In this document: piece by piece, positions 37,414 through 48,563 of the stretch | Layout: every line of letters begins with the position of its first letter | Position numbering within the stretch: position 1 is the first letter of the stretch | Position numbers and translations under genes: made by a program | The notes under the pieces: model-generated | Told to the model about the DNA's origin: nothing | Databases searched by the model: none | Seen by the model: only the letters and a program-made list of their open reading frames with translations | Origin: Limnanthes douglasii subsp. nivea | Lineage: Eukaryota > Streptophyta > Magnoliopsida > Brassicales > Limnanthaceae | Reading direction: 5' to 3' | Assembly (NCBI GenBank): GCA_036936605.1 | Contig: JAUPFV010000005.1 | Span: 56,192,742 to 56,256,741, forward strand | Length of the DNA stretch: 64,000 bases

Positions 37414-38723
37414 TCACGTTATAGAATCTGTGCTTTTACACTTAGCTTTAATAGGATGAGAGTTAGAACAATAAATACTATGTAAAATCTTATACCAGAG
37501 ACAAGACTTTTGTCTGAAAATAAACCAGATCTTTTGAGAGAAGGCAGCTTGGATATCTTTTAAAGCTTTGATGTTCAAGACACCTTCCTCAAAAGGCTTG
37601 CAAACATAACTCAAAGTGGACCAATGAAATGCGGTATCATTGAATTTAGATCTCCACAAAAACCTGTTAAAAGTAGTCTCTAAAATACTAATATTAGAAT
37701 TAGGAAGCCTATTATTCAGCATCTAGTAGTAAGATATAGGAAGAAGAACAAAAGTAATGAGAGTCAATCTCCCCCCAAATGAGAGATACTTAGAATCCCA
37801 AACATTAATTTTATCTCTGACCTTTTCCAGAAGAGGTTTGAAATTGGCTCATTTGTTATTGTTGCAGAGCGTGATCCCCAAGTAAGAAAAGGGAAGATTG
37901 TCTATAGAGTAACAAGTTTTGATCTTCAAAATGTTACTTCTAGCAGAAGTCATTCTGTGAGAGATAATAAGTCTTGTTTTTTCTTTGTTGATCACTTGGC
38001 CCGAAATTAACTGATATTTTTCCAAATACTTGCTTAACAGATCAATAGAAGAGCTTTTGTTATTAGAAAAAATAAGAATATCATCTGCAAAAACTAAGCA
38101 GGGAATAAGCAGGTTAGTTCTAGTAGCATATAACATCTTATTGTTTTCCATTTGTAAATTATATGACCCTCTGATGAAAACTTCCTCAGCAAGGATAAAG
38201 AGACTTGGAGATAAATGATCTCTTTGTCTCAAACCCTTGTTCTGATGGAAATAACCAATAACAGCACCATTGGTTAAAATAGATATGTTAACACCAGTAA
38301 TAAGCTTATTAATAAGATTAATGAACTCATTAGAAAACTAAAATTGGACAGAACCTTTAGGATGAAAGAGTGGGGCATTCTATCGAAATCCTTAGACATA
38401 TCCAATTGAATAATAACATTACCACTCTTGGGCTTTCTATTGATATCATGAATCATTTTTTTTGCTATCAATATGTTTTCGTGTATGAGTTTGTCCTTCA
38501 CAAAATCACCTTGATAGCAAGAGATAATCTTAAGAAAAATCTTACCTAACCTGGTGTTAATGAGATTAGAGAAAATCTTATTAAATAAAGAACAAATGCT
38601 GATAGTCATATAATTGGACCAACCAGTAGGATTAGGAATTTTAGGAATAAGACAGGTTCTAGTGGAAAATATACCATAGGGAACACTTTCCCCTTTAAGA
38701 AAATAATTGAAAGCCTTGCACAA
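37414..38723 (-). pseudogene. LINE reverse transcriptase domain
   Basis: 38723-38274 covers RTCLIPKIPNPTGWSNYMTI, NTRLGKIFLKIISCYQGDF and IIQLDMSKDFDRM, with the first catalytic Asp in the LDMSKDFDR box. 38232-37849 covers LRQRDHLSPSLFIL, LLIPCLVFADDILIFSNNKS (intact FADD box) and LPFSYLGITL. 37722-37414 holds the thumb-side part (FNRFLWRSKF, WSTLSYVCKPFEEGVLNIKAL). A frameshift separates the first two frames around 38230-38290. Confidence 0.9.
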
Positions 38724-39438
38724 ATCATCATTAATTATCTACCAACAATGCTTAAAGAAATGTAAATCAAAACCATCGATGCCCACAACGCTATCATTAT
38801 TCATATTTTTATGATACTTAAGATTTCATCTTTGTTAGTAGCAGCCATAAGAGCATCATTATCATACTCAGAAACAATCATAGGGATATTGTAAAGCATA
38901 TGATCATTTATATTAACACTTTCATCCTCCTTATTTAAAAAACAATTAGTATTGAGAGAATTTTAAAAAACCTTTCTGTAGATTTACCTATATCTTCAGG
39001 ATTGTAAAGCCAGGTATGATCCTCTTTAATACTGGTAATAACATTCCTTTTTTTTCTTGTTTGCATAGGCATGCAATTTTTTTGTATTCCCATCACCATT
39101 TTTGAGCCAGTCATTGTTAGTTTCCTGCTTCCAATATGTGTCATCGTCCCTAAGAGCTTTAAGATAGAGATTGTTAGCTTTAGAAAGAGCCTCCTTATCT
39201 CTCTAGAATAAATTTCTTCACATTTAGTCACCTCCTCAGCAGTAGCCTTGACCTTACTGAAAATATTACCATAATGATTTTTATTCCAGTTCTTAAGACA
39301 GGCTTTAAGCCTTCTTAATTTATACCAGAAGATAAAATTGTTATCCTCGTTGATATTCAATTCCCAGTTACTCTGAATAACACTTAGAAATGAGCTATTA
39401 TTAGTCCACGCATTTAGAAATTTAAATCTTTTTTTACA

Positions 39439-40116
39439 TTAGCTATTGGATTTTATTTGAGCAGTCACTAGTAGTGGGGCATGGTCAGAACACATTCTGA
39501 TCATGTGCTTAACCTGGATACCAAAATATTCAAACCATTTCTCATTAACCATAGATCTGTCAAGCCTTTTCCAACGAGAGACTCTGCACCAAGTGTATCT
39601 AGAACCCAAATAGCCAGCATCTTCAAGCCCACAACATCTAATCATGTCATTAAAGTCCTCTTTGCTGATATGATCACTAGTGATGCAGCCCAATTGATCA
39701 TCAGAAGATGTGATAGCATTGTAATCCCCCGCAGTAATCCAAGCCTTGCTATTAGTAGATATAGTTTTCATGTTCTCCTAAGGATCCTTCATTTTCATCC
39801 TTAGGTTATTATCATAAACAGAAGTAAACAAGAAACTATCTCTAACATGAGGATACTTAACACTCATATGAACACACTGATCAAAATCATCCATAATCTC
39901 AATAATAACATCAAATGACCAGAAGATCCAGATTCTATTAGTTATGTTGAAATAAAAGTTTTGAAACCCCAAATTATTAGCTATAATAGAGATATTATCA
40001 GAGTTAGACATAGCCTCTTGAATAGCCAATTTTTTTATTTTTTCCAACTGAATTATAGAATTAAGTCTACGTAAAGAAGGATTGTTATTAATACATCTTA
40101 TGTTCCAACTTATCAT
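39439..40116 (-). pseudogene. LINE AP endonuclease domain
   Basis: It opens MISWNIRCINNNPSLRRLN (the SWN.RG start of APE-type nucleases) and IKKLAIQEAMS (the catalytic Glu region, usually QET), with one stop near 39778. Then come AWITAGDYNAITSSDD (catalytic GD.N), GLEDAGYLGSRYTWCR, RLDRSMVNEKWF and CSDHAPLLV (catalytic SDH). It would nick target DNA to prime reverse transcription. The single stop (DP-stop-ENMK) probably replaced a Trp codon. Confidence 0.88.
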
Positions 40117-40631
40117 TCTAATAATTTAGATAAGGATCGTTGGTGTTGTTTGCTCCCACTTATCTTTAGGGAGTTAATGATCAACTTATGTTGCCTATTG
40201 TCTTTCTTGGATGATTTGATTTTGTTGTTAAGGATTGTGTTGAAATCTTGATCAGTATTGTCTCTTTTTTCAGTAAGGGTGATATTGCAGCTGCTAATAA
40301 TTCTACAAGCAGGGGATGCCACTTCTTCTTCAATATGACTCGAATGAGAGTAATTTTCCAGTTTTTTCAAAGTATCGATTATTTCCATATTATCTATGTC
40401 TTCATTTCTTTTGTTATCATTAAGATTAGGGTGTGTTTGACTAAACTGATGTCCATTGGAATCGGTTTTAGTGTTGTTTCCAACAACAATAGACTTTATT
40501 TTTCTTCTATATACCTTAAGAAAGCTTTGTATTTGCTGACTACTTGTAGCCTTCTGTTTCAGATGATCTGTGTGGCTTTTCACCTCTTGATCATCATTGG
40601 TATGACCAACAGCAGATGGTAACTCCTTCCC

Positions 40632-40735
40632 TGTACCATTGTCTTCTTTTTTTTTTCTTTTTTTAAGCAAAATAAATGAAATTTCAGAAATTAAATATTT
40701 TACAAAAGACGGTCCTTTGTACCATTGTCTTCTTT
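40632..40735 (-). mobile_element. 68-bp truncated retro-insertion with 18-bp target duplication
   Basis: The 18-bp word TGTACCATTGTCTTCTTT occurs at 40632-40649 and 40718-40735. The 68 bp between them, read on the minus strand, end in an A-rich tail (about 18 nt of A with one or two G) after TTTATTTTGCTTA. An A-tailed insert with a long target duplication indicates target-primed reverse transcription. It interrupts ORF1 of the host LINE, where EDNGT is consequently encoded twice. I do not know its source element. Confidence 0.78.
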
Positions 40736-41606
40736 GTTCTTGCTCACATCTTTATTTTTTTATTGATTCTTTATGTTTATTTTGCAGGCAGATTCATTAT
40801 ACCCAATATGAAAACATGTATTGCAGTAGACATGTACATTTTTGTAACTAATTGGGATCCATCATCCATCATTGGATATGTACCAAACGGCCACATAACA
40901 CAATTTTGATTATTTATTTAATATTTTTAATAAACATATGTATAATAGTTTTGATATAAGAGATCCATGCATAAAAAGACCAAATACCACAAATAAACCA
41001 AACACCCAATATAAAAAAGAATGTGATTAAATTCGTTTTCATTATATATTTTTCTATTCCCAATTTTCCATAATGAAAAGAACAAAGCATATAAACTATT
41101 CATTAAAGAATCTGAAGATACTTACAAGTTGTACACCAAAATTCCAATCTTTATTTTATTTTATCTTTGTTTTCGGTTATAGTGATATCTTTGGCATAAT
41201 CTATCAATTTATATACTATCCTTATCCGATAGGAGATATCGAAACTTGCGAACCATAAAAATCATACAATTATACTAACAGCGATAATACACAAATGAGA
41301 AAAAAAGTACTACATGACATGACATGATTCTGAAAGTACTATTCCTTCAATTTAGTGATGCATTTATGTAGCAACCAGCAATAAGCATAAAATTAGCAAT
41401 AAGCATAAAATTAAAAAAGGATGAAGGATGAAGGATGAGTCACCAGAGTAGAGTAGTCACTTGTTTCCGGTACTGATTGAATTTATTTGTGTCAAAATGA
41501 TTTTGTTTCCTTAGTGATCACTTATGGTTGTTTTTTTTTTACAAATTCTTAGCACAATAAAAAAATCCTGACAAAAGAATTAATCAAAATATTGTTTTAA
41601 TACATA
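40736..41606. other. Non-coding gap before the large MULE
   Basis: No gene recognised. A small direct duplication of AGCAATAAGCATAAAATT is seen at about 41380-41415, followed by repeated GATGAAG. Confidence 0.45.
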
Positions 41607-41615
41607 TTAATTTTA

Positions 41616-41720
41616 GGGAAATTGTATTTAAAGTACCCACTCAACTATTCAATTGTCATCTAGTACCCAAGGTTTGATCAATTGTTACTTAATATCCAAC
41701 TCAACTATCTAATTGTCACT
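41616..41720. repeat. Left terminal inverted repeat of the MULE
   Basis: It starts GGGAAATTG and pairs imperfectly with 53711-53811. The best block is TAAA(G)TACCCACTCAA(C/G)TAT. The G(G/A)GAAA start is usual for Mutator-type termini. Confidence 0.85.
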
Positions 41721-41764
41721 TACTACCTAATATTATTTTAATACCCTAACTACCCTTAACCCAC

Positions 41765-41772
41765 TATATAAG
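41765..41772 (+). promoter_or_regulatory. TATA box for the transposase, just inside the left TIR
   Basis: CTATATAAG lies about 150 bp inside the left end. The right end carries the mirror CTATATATAC at 53690-53697. A matching TATA at the same depth in each end fits inward-facing promoters in or next to the TIRs, as in Mutator. Confidence 0.55.
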
Positions 41773-42405
41773 CATAATTTTATGTTTTCTTTCTATTTTT
41801 TCTAGCTTTTTGAAGATTTGAATTTGTTAGCCGCTCTAACCACCTAACCCACGAACCACCACGAAGCACGGTTGAAAGCACAATTCCGATGATCGGAGTG
41901 TTCAGAAGGTCTATTTATTTATGTAGTTTGTGGTGTAAAATCTATCTAACCACTGTCTTCTACGTACAGGAACTGATCGTACTTTTACATTTCGCATGAT
42001 AGGATGCGAACTGTGTAGAACTCTAAAGTATTGCATTTTCAAACCAATATCAACACGTTTTTAGTTACCTTTACGTTTCGATGCTAGGATGCGAACTATA
42101 TGAAACTCTAAAGTATTGCTTTTTTAAACGAATACCATGAATGTTAGTTACTTTTACGTTTTGCATGCTAGGATGCGAACTGTCTAGAACTTTTTTTAGT
42201 ATTGTATTTCGAAACAAATATCATGACTTTTTTTTAGTTGATTTACAAACAACTCTCAGGAGAGGATGCGCATTGTACACAGTTCGCAACTTATAGATAT
42301 ACACAAATCGCAAGATAAGATGCGATATGTATGATGCAATAATAAATAGTTTGCACTTTATTTTTGGGATTAATAACTAATAGCTTGTTCGATGCAGGGT
42401 AAGGT

Positions 42406-45056
42406 ATGTCCAAATCACGAGTTTGTATTTTTAAATATGGTCACCAAACCGCAATTGTGCCTTTCACGGAGTTTGAAAGCTTTCAAAGTATCCAAGCTTA
42501 TGTGGAGAACACATGGGAAGAGCTTGTCACATGTGACTACCTAATTACCTACTCCTGCGGGGATCACAATAATTGTTTCTTTAATAACCATAAGGATTTT
42601 GTTGGCTTGGTGTTACATCTTGATTTGAAGCGTTTAAAACGTGTTAGTTTTCTCATAGAACAACACGTCTTCGATAAGGGTTCTGGTCATAAGTGTTCTG
42701 GTGAAAAAAGTTCTGGTGATAAGAGCTTTGGTGGTAAGGATTGTGGTGTAAAGCGTAAAAAGCGTAGCTTGAGTATGGGAGTACCATCTTATGATCAACT
42801 AGTTAGCGGGGAGAGTAGTAACGGTTTAGTTAATTTTGATCAGAGAAAAAAACAACTTGCTACTGCTGGTTGGGCTGATGCTATTACAGGAGTGGGTCAA
42901 GCTTTTGAAGAAGGTGCTGCAGGTCTCAGGTTATCTTTGTGCAAGTTTGCTTTAGAGCATGGTTTTGCTTTCAAATACCTGCACAACACAGCAACCAAGA
43001 TCACTGCTTATTGTGAAAATAAGTTCACAAGCGGGTGCAAATGGAGGCTTTATGCATCTATTGATTCCAGCACCGGCTTGATGATGATCAAGAAGTATGT
43101 TCCGCACCATACTTACAGTCCTGTTTTCTCCCAGAAGCATAAGCGGCACAAATATTTGACATCAGATTTGATTGCAGAGGAAATTCAGGATTCTCTCCGG
43201 ACCTGCCATTCGTTGACAGCCAAACCCATACAATCGACTGTCAAACAAGATTACGGTCTTGAAATCTCTTACCGTTTGTCATGGAATGCTTTAGAGAAGG
43301 CTAGGAGGGGAGTTTTCGGAGATAGTTCAAGTTCTTTTAGTTTACTAAGCGGATACTTCAAACGTTTGAAGAGCCGGGATATTACTTCAGACTGCCAGTT
43401 GGAGTTATCAGCTGGAAACCGTTTCAAACGTTATTTTATAGCATTCGATTCGTCCCTTCAGGGTTTTCATTCATGCCTTCCAATGTTGTTTGTCAATGGA
43501 ACCCACTTATATGGCAAGTATAAGGGTACCTTGCTTACTGACGTAGCAAAGGACGACAACAAGGGTTAGTTACATTTAACTAGTTAATCTGAATGTATTA
43601 TGATGTTTTGTTTGAAATTTTTGTGCAACAGTTCACATCCTATATTTGCACACCATTGTGATGAAATCTTGATATTTGAGAACGATTCGCATCCGAGGCT
43701 ACGAATAAGGTAGTGTTGTTTAGGTAATGACATTTCACAATAGAGGATGCGAATTAGGCGATGAAATTTTGGGCGACAGTTCGCATCCTTTATATGCACA
43801 CCATTGTTGTTGAAATCCTGATATTTCAGGACGATTCGTATTCGAGGCTGCGAATTGATCAGTGTTTGAAACTGTGATTAATTCGCAGCTTATGCTTGGA
43901 CACAATTCGCAGCGTGCATTTTGAGAGCAACTCTCAGGACAACATGCGAACTATTTACATTTTTTAAACGTTTGAGTACTGTTGTAGTGTTCATTTGATC
44001 TACCTTTTTCCAAGACTATTCCCTGTTGCTGTTGGTATAGTTAGCATTGAAGATTGGGACAATTGGATGTGGTTTTTAGGGTGTTTGAAACCATATTTGT
44101 TGGATCGCCAGATCACATTTATTTCAAACCGTCATTCTGGTATCGTTAATGCTGTTTCTGTTTTGTATCCAAACTGCTATCATACGTACTGTTATTTCCA
44201 TCTCATGCAGAATCTGAAAGCAAAACTGGACCATACTAACAGAGACTATAAAAAAAAGATGCTGAGTTTCTTCCATCGTCTTGCTTATGCTCCCTGTCGA
44301 GAGATTTTTAAAGATATACTAATAGTTTTTCTATGTGAAGGTGGTGACAGAATGAGTGATTTTCTTGCAACTTTACCCCCGGAAAAGTATGCGCAGGCTT
44401 ACGTAAAAGGGAAACGATACGGCTCTATGGCTTCTACTGCAGCAGAATCGTTTAACAATCAGATCAAAAAATATTGTGGCCTACCGATTGTTGAGTTTAT
44501 TGACTGGATTAAAGTCTTGCTTATAAATCAAGTTTCACGAAGATACGAAGAGGGTCTCAGCTGGAGTACTTATTTGGTCCCCGAGTATGAGAAGAAGCTA
44601 AAGCAGAATGTTTACATGTGCCGAAATTGGGTAGTAAGTAAGTCATCATTCGCAATGTTTGAAGGCTTTTCAAATCCTGTGGCTGTTGTTAATCTGTTGG
44701 ATTTCATATGTTCTTGCGGATCATGGCAACAAGAGTGTTTTCCATGTCCTCACGCTTTAGCGGCAATACAGTATACTGACCAAGATCCCTTTACCGTAAT
44801 AGAGCCCTTCTTTACGGTTAAGAATTACGGGGAAAGTTACTCTTTCAGCATACCAGCTATAACAGATTTCGGGGAAGGGTCCAGCGCTAACGATCCTTCG
44901 TTTGTTGAAGTTCTGCCTCCGAACGTTAAGAAACGCTCCCGAAGGCTTAAGAAAAAACGAATCCCATCTAGAGGAGAAATCTCAACCAAGCAGTTGAGGT
45001 GTGGCCGTTGTTCGAAATCAGACCATAATAGGAGGACTTGTGATGTTCCAGTTTAA
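42406..45056 (+). pseudogene. MULE (MuDR-type) transposase, two exons, catalytically dead
   Basis: Exon 1 (ATG 42406 to about 43564, about 386 codons) has an N-terminal domain (VCIFKYGHQTAIVPFTEFES), a Gly/Ser/Lys linker and a MuDR-type DNA-binding domain (FALEHGFAFKYLHN, CENKFTSGCKWRLYASI, HHTYSPVF). It then starts the MULE catalytic domain (LPMLFVNGTHLYGKYKGTLL). Exon 2 (about 44015-45056) continues LFPVAVGIVSIEDWDNWMWF, ITFISNRHSGIVNAV, NCYHTYCYFHLMQNL (C..H motif) and STAAESFNNQIKKY (Glu). It has a SWIM zinc finger (CSCGSWQQECFPCPHAL) and a C-terminal zinc knuckle (CGRCSKSDHNRRTC). The first catalytic Asp (normally VDGTHL) is Asn at 43495-43497 and the second (normally SDRH) is Asn at 44127-44129. 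With the obvious GT (43565) and AG (44013-44014) the exon phases do not join. It cannot be an active transposase, though both long frames are still open. Confidence 0.9.
43565..44014 (+). other. Transposase intron, motif-rich
   Basis: About 450 bp separate the two catalytic-domain exons. The donor candidate is AAGG|GTTAGT and the acceptor candidate is TTTTTCCAAG|ACTATTCC. Joining them leaves the reading frame one base short, as if a G had been lost from the G run at the donor. The intron holds nine or so TTCGCA/TGCGAA words. Confidence 0.6.
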
Positions 45057-45808
45057 GCACAATTTTTTTACAGTTGTTTGTTCATGTACACATTTTTTTT
45101 TTGTTTTTATTACAGTAAAGGAATGCTAAGTGTTTTGAGTTGCATGCAACTCACATCTAGTATTGCGAATTGTGTACAATATGTTGATATCATGTTGCAA
45201 ACATCTATCAGGGTTCCATGCAATTTGTGTGAAATTTCACCAGGATGCGTATCGTTAGTAAAATCATATCAAACAACTATCAGTATTTATGCTGCGAATT
45301 GTGTTGAGCTCTAACGTAATGCTTTTTCAAACAAATATCAGGACTCTTATTTGCTTACGATTCGCATGCTATGTTGCGAATTATGACCAGAACAAGACTT
45401 TTTACTTAACTACAGATCGCATGGTATGCTGCGAATTATGACCAGAACAGATATCAGGACTTCTGGCTGCTTGTGTAAAGAGATATGATGCAAATGGAGA
45501 ACAACCAGAAGTCTTGATATTTGCTCACATGCTAAGCTGCAAAACGTGCTTTCATTAAAATACCAGGACTTTCAGTGGGTTGCAAATCGCATGGTATGCT
45601 GCGAATTGCATGGAAATCAGTAATATTGATAAACAAGTAATATATCAGGTTACAATGCGAATTATTTGCAAGTGGTAATTGGATGCGAATCGTATATATT
45701 GATAAACAAGTAATATTCATGCACTAACAATTGTTCACACAAATCACTACAACGTATTAGTGTTTGTTAGTTCCATTCCAAAAAAGCAAACAACAAAAGC
45801 TAACTCTA

Positions 45809-47064
45809 TCAATCATCAATAGAGGATTCTTCACCATCTTTCTCCTCTGCGTGCTGATCATCAACCTTTTCATTTTCCTCTTCCTCTTTGTTATCTACGT
45901 CCATCATGTATACATTTTTTGTCTTTGATGGACCGACTTCGCCGTCCCTCTTCCTTTTGTTGTTTGGAACCTCTACCGTCTGAGGTGGAACCTCTGCTGG
46001 CTGAGGTATTGTTAGGTGCGACCAAAAGTCCCACATCCCACATCGGTTAAACATAGGAAGAAAGATCAGTATATAAGTTAAGAATACATCTCCATTAGTG
46101 TGAGGCCTTTTGGAAGTGGACCAAAAGCAAAGTCGTGCGGGCCAGTGGGCCCAAAGCGGACAATATCACACTATTGTGGAGATCAGAGTATTCTTACTTA
46201 TATACAAAAGCGGAATATACTGACTCAATATTCCCTACAAATGGTATCAGAGCACCAGGCCCAGACAGAATCTTGCCAGGAGTTATACTCAAGGTGATGG
46301 TGATTGATCTGCTGGATAGATGGAGCGCCAGATGGCTCATCAAGCAGGTGGCTTGATCAAGGAGCGACGCAGATTCATCTATAGATGAAGTACCTGGATA
46401 GCTCATCAAGCAGGTGGCTTGATCAAGGAGCGGCATAGTGTCATCTGATAGTGAGCAGATAGATTCGCCTTAAAACGCTCTAGAGTTCAGGTATCTCTCC
46501 ACCTGAATAGGGTAGGCAGATGGAAGTCAATTGAGAGGAGGCTAGAGTGGTACTTTGTTCGAGATGAGGATTGTTAGGTGCGACCAAAAGTCCCACATCC
46601 CACATTGGTTAAACATGGGAAGAAAGATCAGTATATAAGTTAAGAATACATCTCCATTAGTGTGAGGCCTTTTGGAAGTGGACCAAAAGCAAAGTCGTGC
46701 GGGCCAGTGGGCCCAAAGCGGACAATATCACACTATTGTGGAGATCGGAGTATTCTTACTTATATACAAAAGCGGAATATACTGACCCAATATTCCCTAC
46801 AGGTATAACAGCAACCATTGGAACCTCTTCTGGCTGAGGTTCATCAGCAACCATTGGAACCACTTCCATTAGTTGAGAGTCAACAGAGAAATAGTCATCA
46901 TATATGTTTAAATGTAGGACATATACTGAGCTGTTTGGTGGTGCTGCTGGAATGATCAAGTCATCACTCTAGTTAACGGTTAAGGATGACCAGGAGTCAC
47001 CTAGAGAACCAAGTGAACCAGAGTATGAGTATGTGGTGGTGGTTGTGGTGGTAGAAAAAGACAT
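45809..47064 (-). pseudogene. Third MULE gene: small acidic protein, split by a TRIM
   Basis: Minus-strand ATG at 47062-47064. The N-terminus is a Thr/Ser/Tyr-rich MSFSTTTTTTTYSYSG. An in-frame TAG stands at 46969-46971 (probably former CAG). The frame then runs PAAPPNSSVYVLHLNIYDDY and short repeats of the (E/Q)VVPMVADEPQPEEVPMVA type. At this point the 792-bp TRIM interrupts it. Past the TRIM the same frame continues with a QPAEVPPQTVEVP repeat, a basic NNKRKRDGEVGPSKTK (possible nuclear signal) and a very acidic end (DNKEEEENEKVDD...), with TGA at 45809-45811. Leaving out the TRIM and one 5-bp duplication gives exactly 153 codons including the stop, so the gene was in frame at this point before insertion. 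It lies tail-on between transposase and protease genes. I do not recognise the protein. Confidence 0.62.
46005..46806. mobile_element. TRIM (miniature LTR retrotransposon), 792 bp
   Basis: Two 230-bp LTRs (46010-46239 and 46572-46801), each TGTTAGG...CCCTACA, differ by four transitions only. The 5-bp duplication GGTAT stands at 46005-46009 and 46802-46806. The internal 332 bp start two bases after the LTR with the initiator-tRNA-Met primer-binding site TGGTATCAGAGC (46242-46253) and end with a purine-rich GAGATGAGGA (46561-46570). There is no coding capacity. The LTR start GACCAAAAGTCCCACATCCC has the TCCCACAT wording common in plant TRIMs. The internal part holds a 34-bp direct repeat (copies begin near 46332 and 46397). 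It is inserted in the third MULE gene, with its own strand (+) opposite to that gene. Confidence 0.95.
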
Positions 47065-47706
47065 GACTGTTTGAATTTAGAGAACAAGAGGTGTTTTAAA
47101 AAAAATATAGAGTTTGTTTTAAAATTAGCCTCTGGTTACTAGTGTTATTTATAGGGAAAGGAGGAAGTCTGAGCTTATGAGGTGGTATGGCTATATTAAT
47201 CATTACATAGCCTCCATGTCCAATCAGCAATTAATGGGCTCTGGACCTCTAGTGATTAGATTGTTTTTTGCGTGCTCAATGCTGGTTAACGTTTACCAAG
47301 GCATACAATATAGCATGTTCGTATTCTTGAACGATATATTTTGAATTATTTATTTTATACCAGACGTTGATGCGAACTGTTTGTTAATGTGATATACCAG
47401 GAGTTGCTACGAACTGTTTAGTGATAATTAAGCATCTATCAGGTTAGGATGCAAATTGTTTGGTGAGGATCCTCTTTTAAGATATACCAAGGATTGTTGC
47501 GAAATATTTTGGTGGGAATTGTTCGAATATTAACTAACCATTATATATCAGCTTATCATGCGACCTATTTGATAATAAATATGGGAATTGCACATTTCTG
47601 AAATTTGAAAAAGTCTATGTACAGCAAAAAATACTGTAAATGTATGCACACCAAAAAATTACAATCAATGTATTTACACCAAAAAACCATAATATTTTAC
47701 TTCGAA

Positions 47707-48563
47707 TCACCCGTACTTCACGGCTTCTCTGTCATTTAAGAAAAAATCAAACATTTTTGCTCTGAAGGCAGTGACCATATCTTCAGCGTATTTTGTCTGC
47801 ACATATCCATGATGGATAATATCTCTGGCGTATTTGACGACAAAAATACCACAGTCCAGGGTGCCACGTTTTTGTTGTGGAATTTTTCTTTCATTTTTCA
47901 CCTTCCACCCTGTCTTTGAAGTAGGTAGGAATCTTTTATCCAGTAAATAGTTGATCTTGTTATAATAATTAGTGTTAGGAATAACCACAAAAACTTAAAT
48001 AGTTGTTGTCACACAATTCGCATCGTAGGCTGCGATTTGTGTGACAACCAATCCAACATGTACATGTCAAGCGATTCGCAACCTAGGGTGCGAATTGTTT
48101 GGTATCTAATCTATTTTGTCTGCAAGCATTTCGCAGCCTATTTTTCGAAATATGCATCATCCAAAACGATTCGCATCCTAGGTTGTGAAGTCTTTTATGG
48201 ATACACTGCGAACTGCAACTGATTTGCTCACATTTCACAGCATATCTCGATCACAGTTCGCAACATGTATTGAATATGCATAATTAAAAATGTGTTTAAA
48301 CGTATGTGAATAGCTGGGAATATTACCAGTTTGATAGGTGTCCTTGTGGTGTGGTCTATCGCATTCAGTTTAGACAGAAGTGGGTTGTACTTTGTTATCG
48401 ACCTGCCGTCGACGTCAATGATGAGCAACGTCCAATGGTTTATCTGGTCCTTTGTCTCGATGCATATTGGAATGATGATGATGATGGGGTTTTCGGACTC
48501 TTTGCTAAAAGCTACGTCCACCAATTTTGTTACTTTCCAGCCTGATTCAAATTGATGATGCAT
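47707..48563 (-). other. Ulp1 peptidase C48 catalytic exons
   Basis: These two exons are separated by a motif-rich intron (about 47990-48240). The first carries VTKLVDVAFSKESENPII, then HWTLLIIDVDGRSITKYNPL. The second carries WKVKNERKIPQQKRGTLDCG, with Gln and Cys in the usual Q...DCG arrangement, and ends REAVKYG before a TGA at 47707-47709. His, Gln and Cys of the catalytic set are kept; only the Asp is replaced by Asn. Confidence 0.8.

Larger units (their letters stand above)
35998..40735 (-). mobile_element. Nearly complete RNase H-bearing LINE, inactivated
   Basis: Minus-strand order: the C-terminal part of ORF1 (40670-40113, Lys/Asn/Asp-rich, no zinc knuckle seen), the AP endonuclease (40116-39439), a linker (39360-38935), reverse transcriptase (38723-37414), a zinc-binding RVT C-terminus (37043-36537), and RNase H (36540-35998). 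Individual ORFs stay open over 100-185 codons, so decay is moderate. Stops and at least one frameshift (near 38280) inactivate it. The 5' part of ORF1 is missing, as expected of a 5'-truncated LINE. Target duplications of the LINE itself were not found. Confidence 0.88.

Noticed and set aside
48306..48555. Plus-strand ORFs of 74-79 codons opposite the Ulp1 exon
   Set aside because: Shadows of the minus-strand HWTLLII exon.
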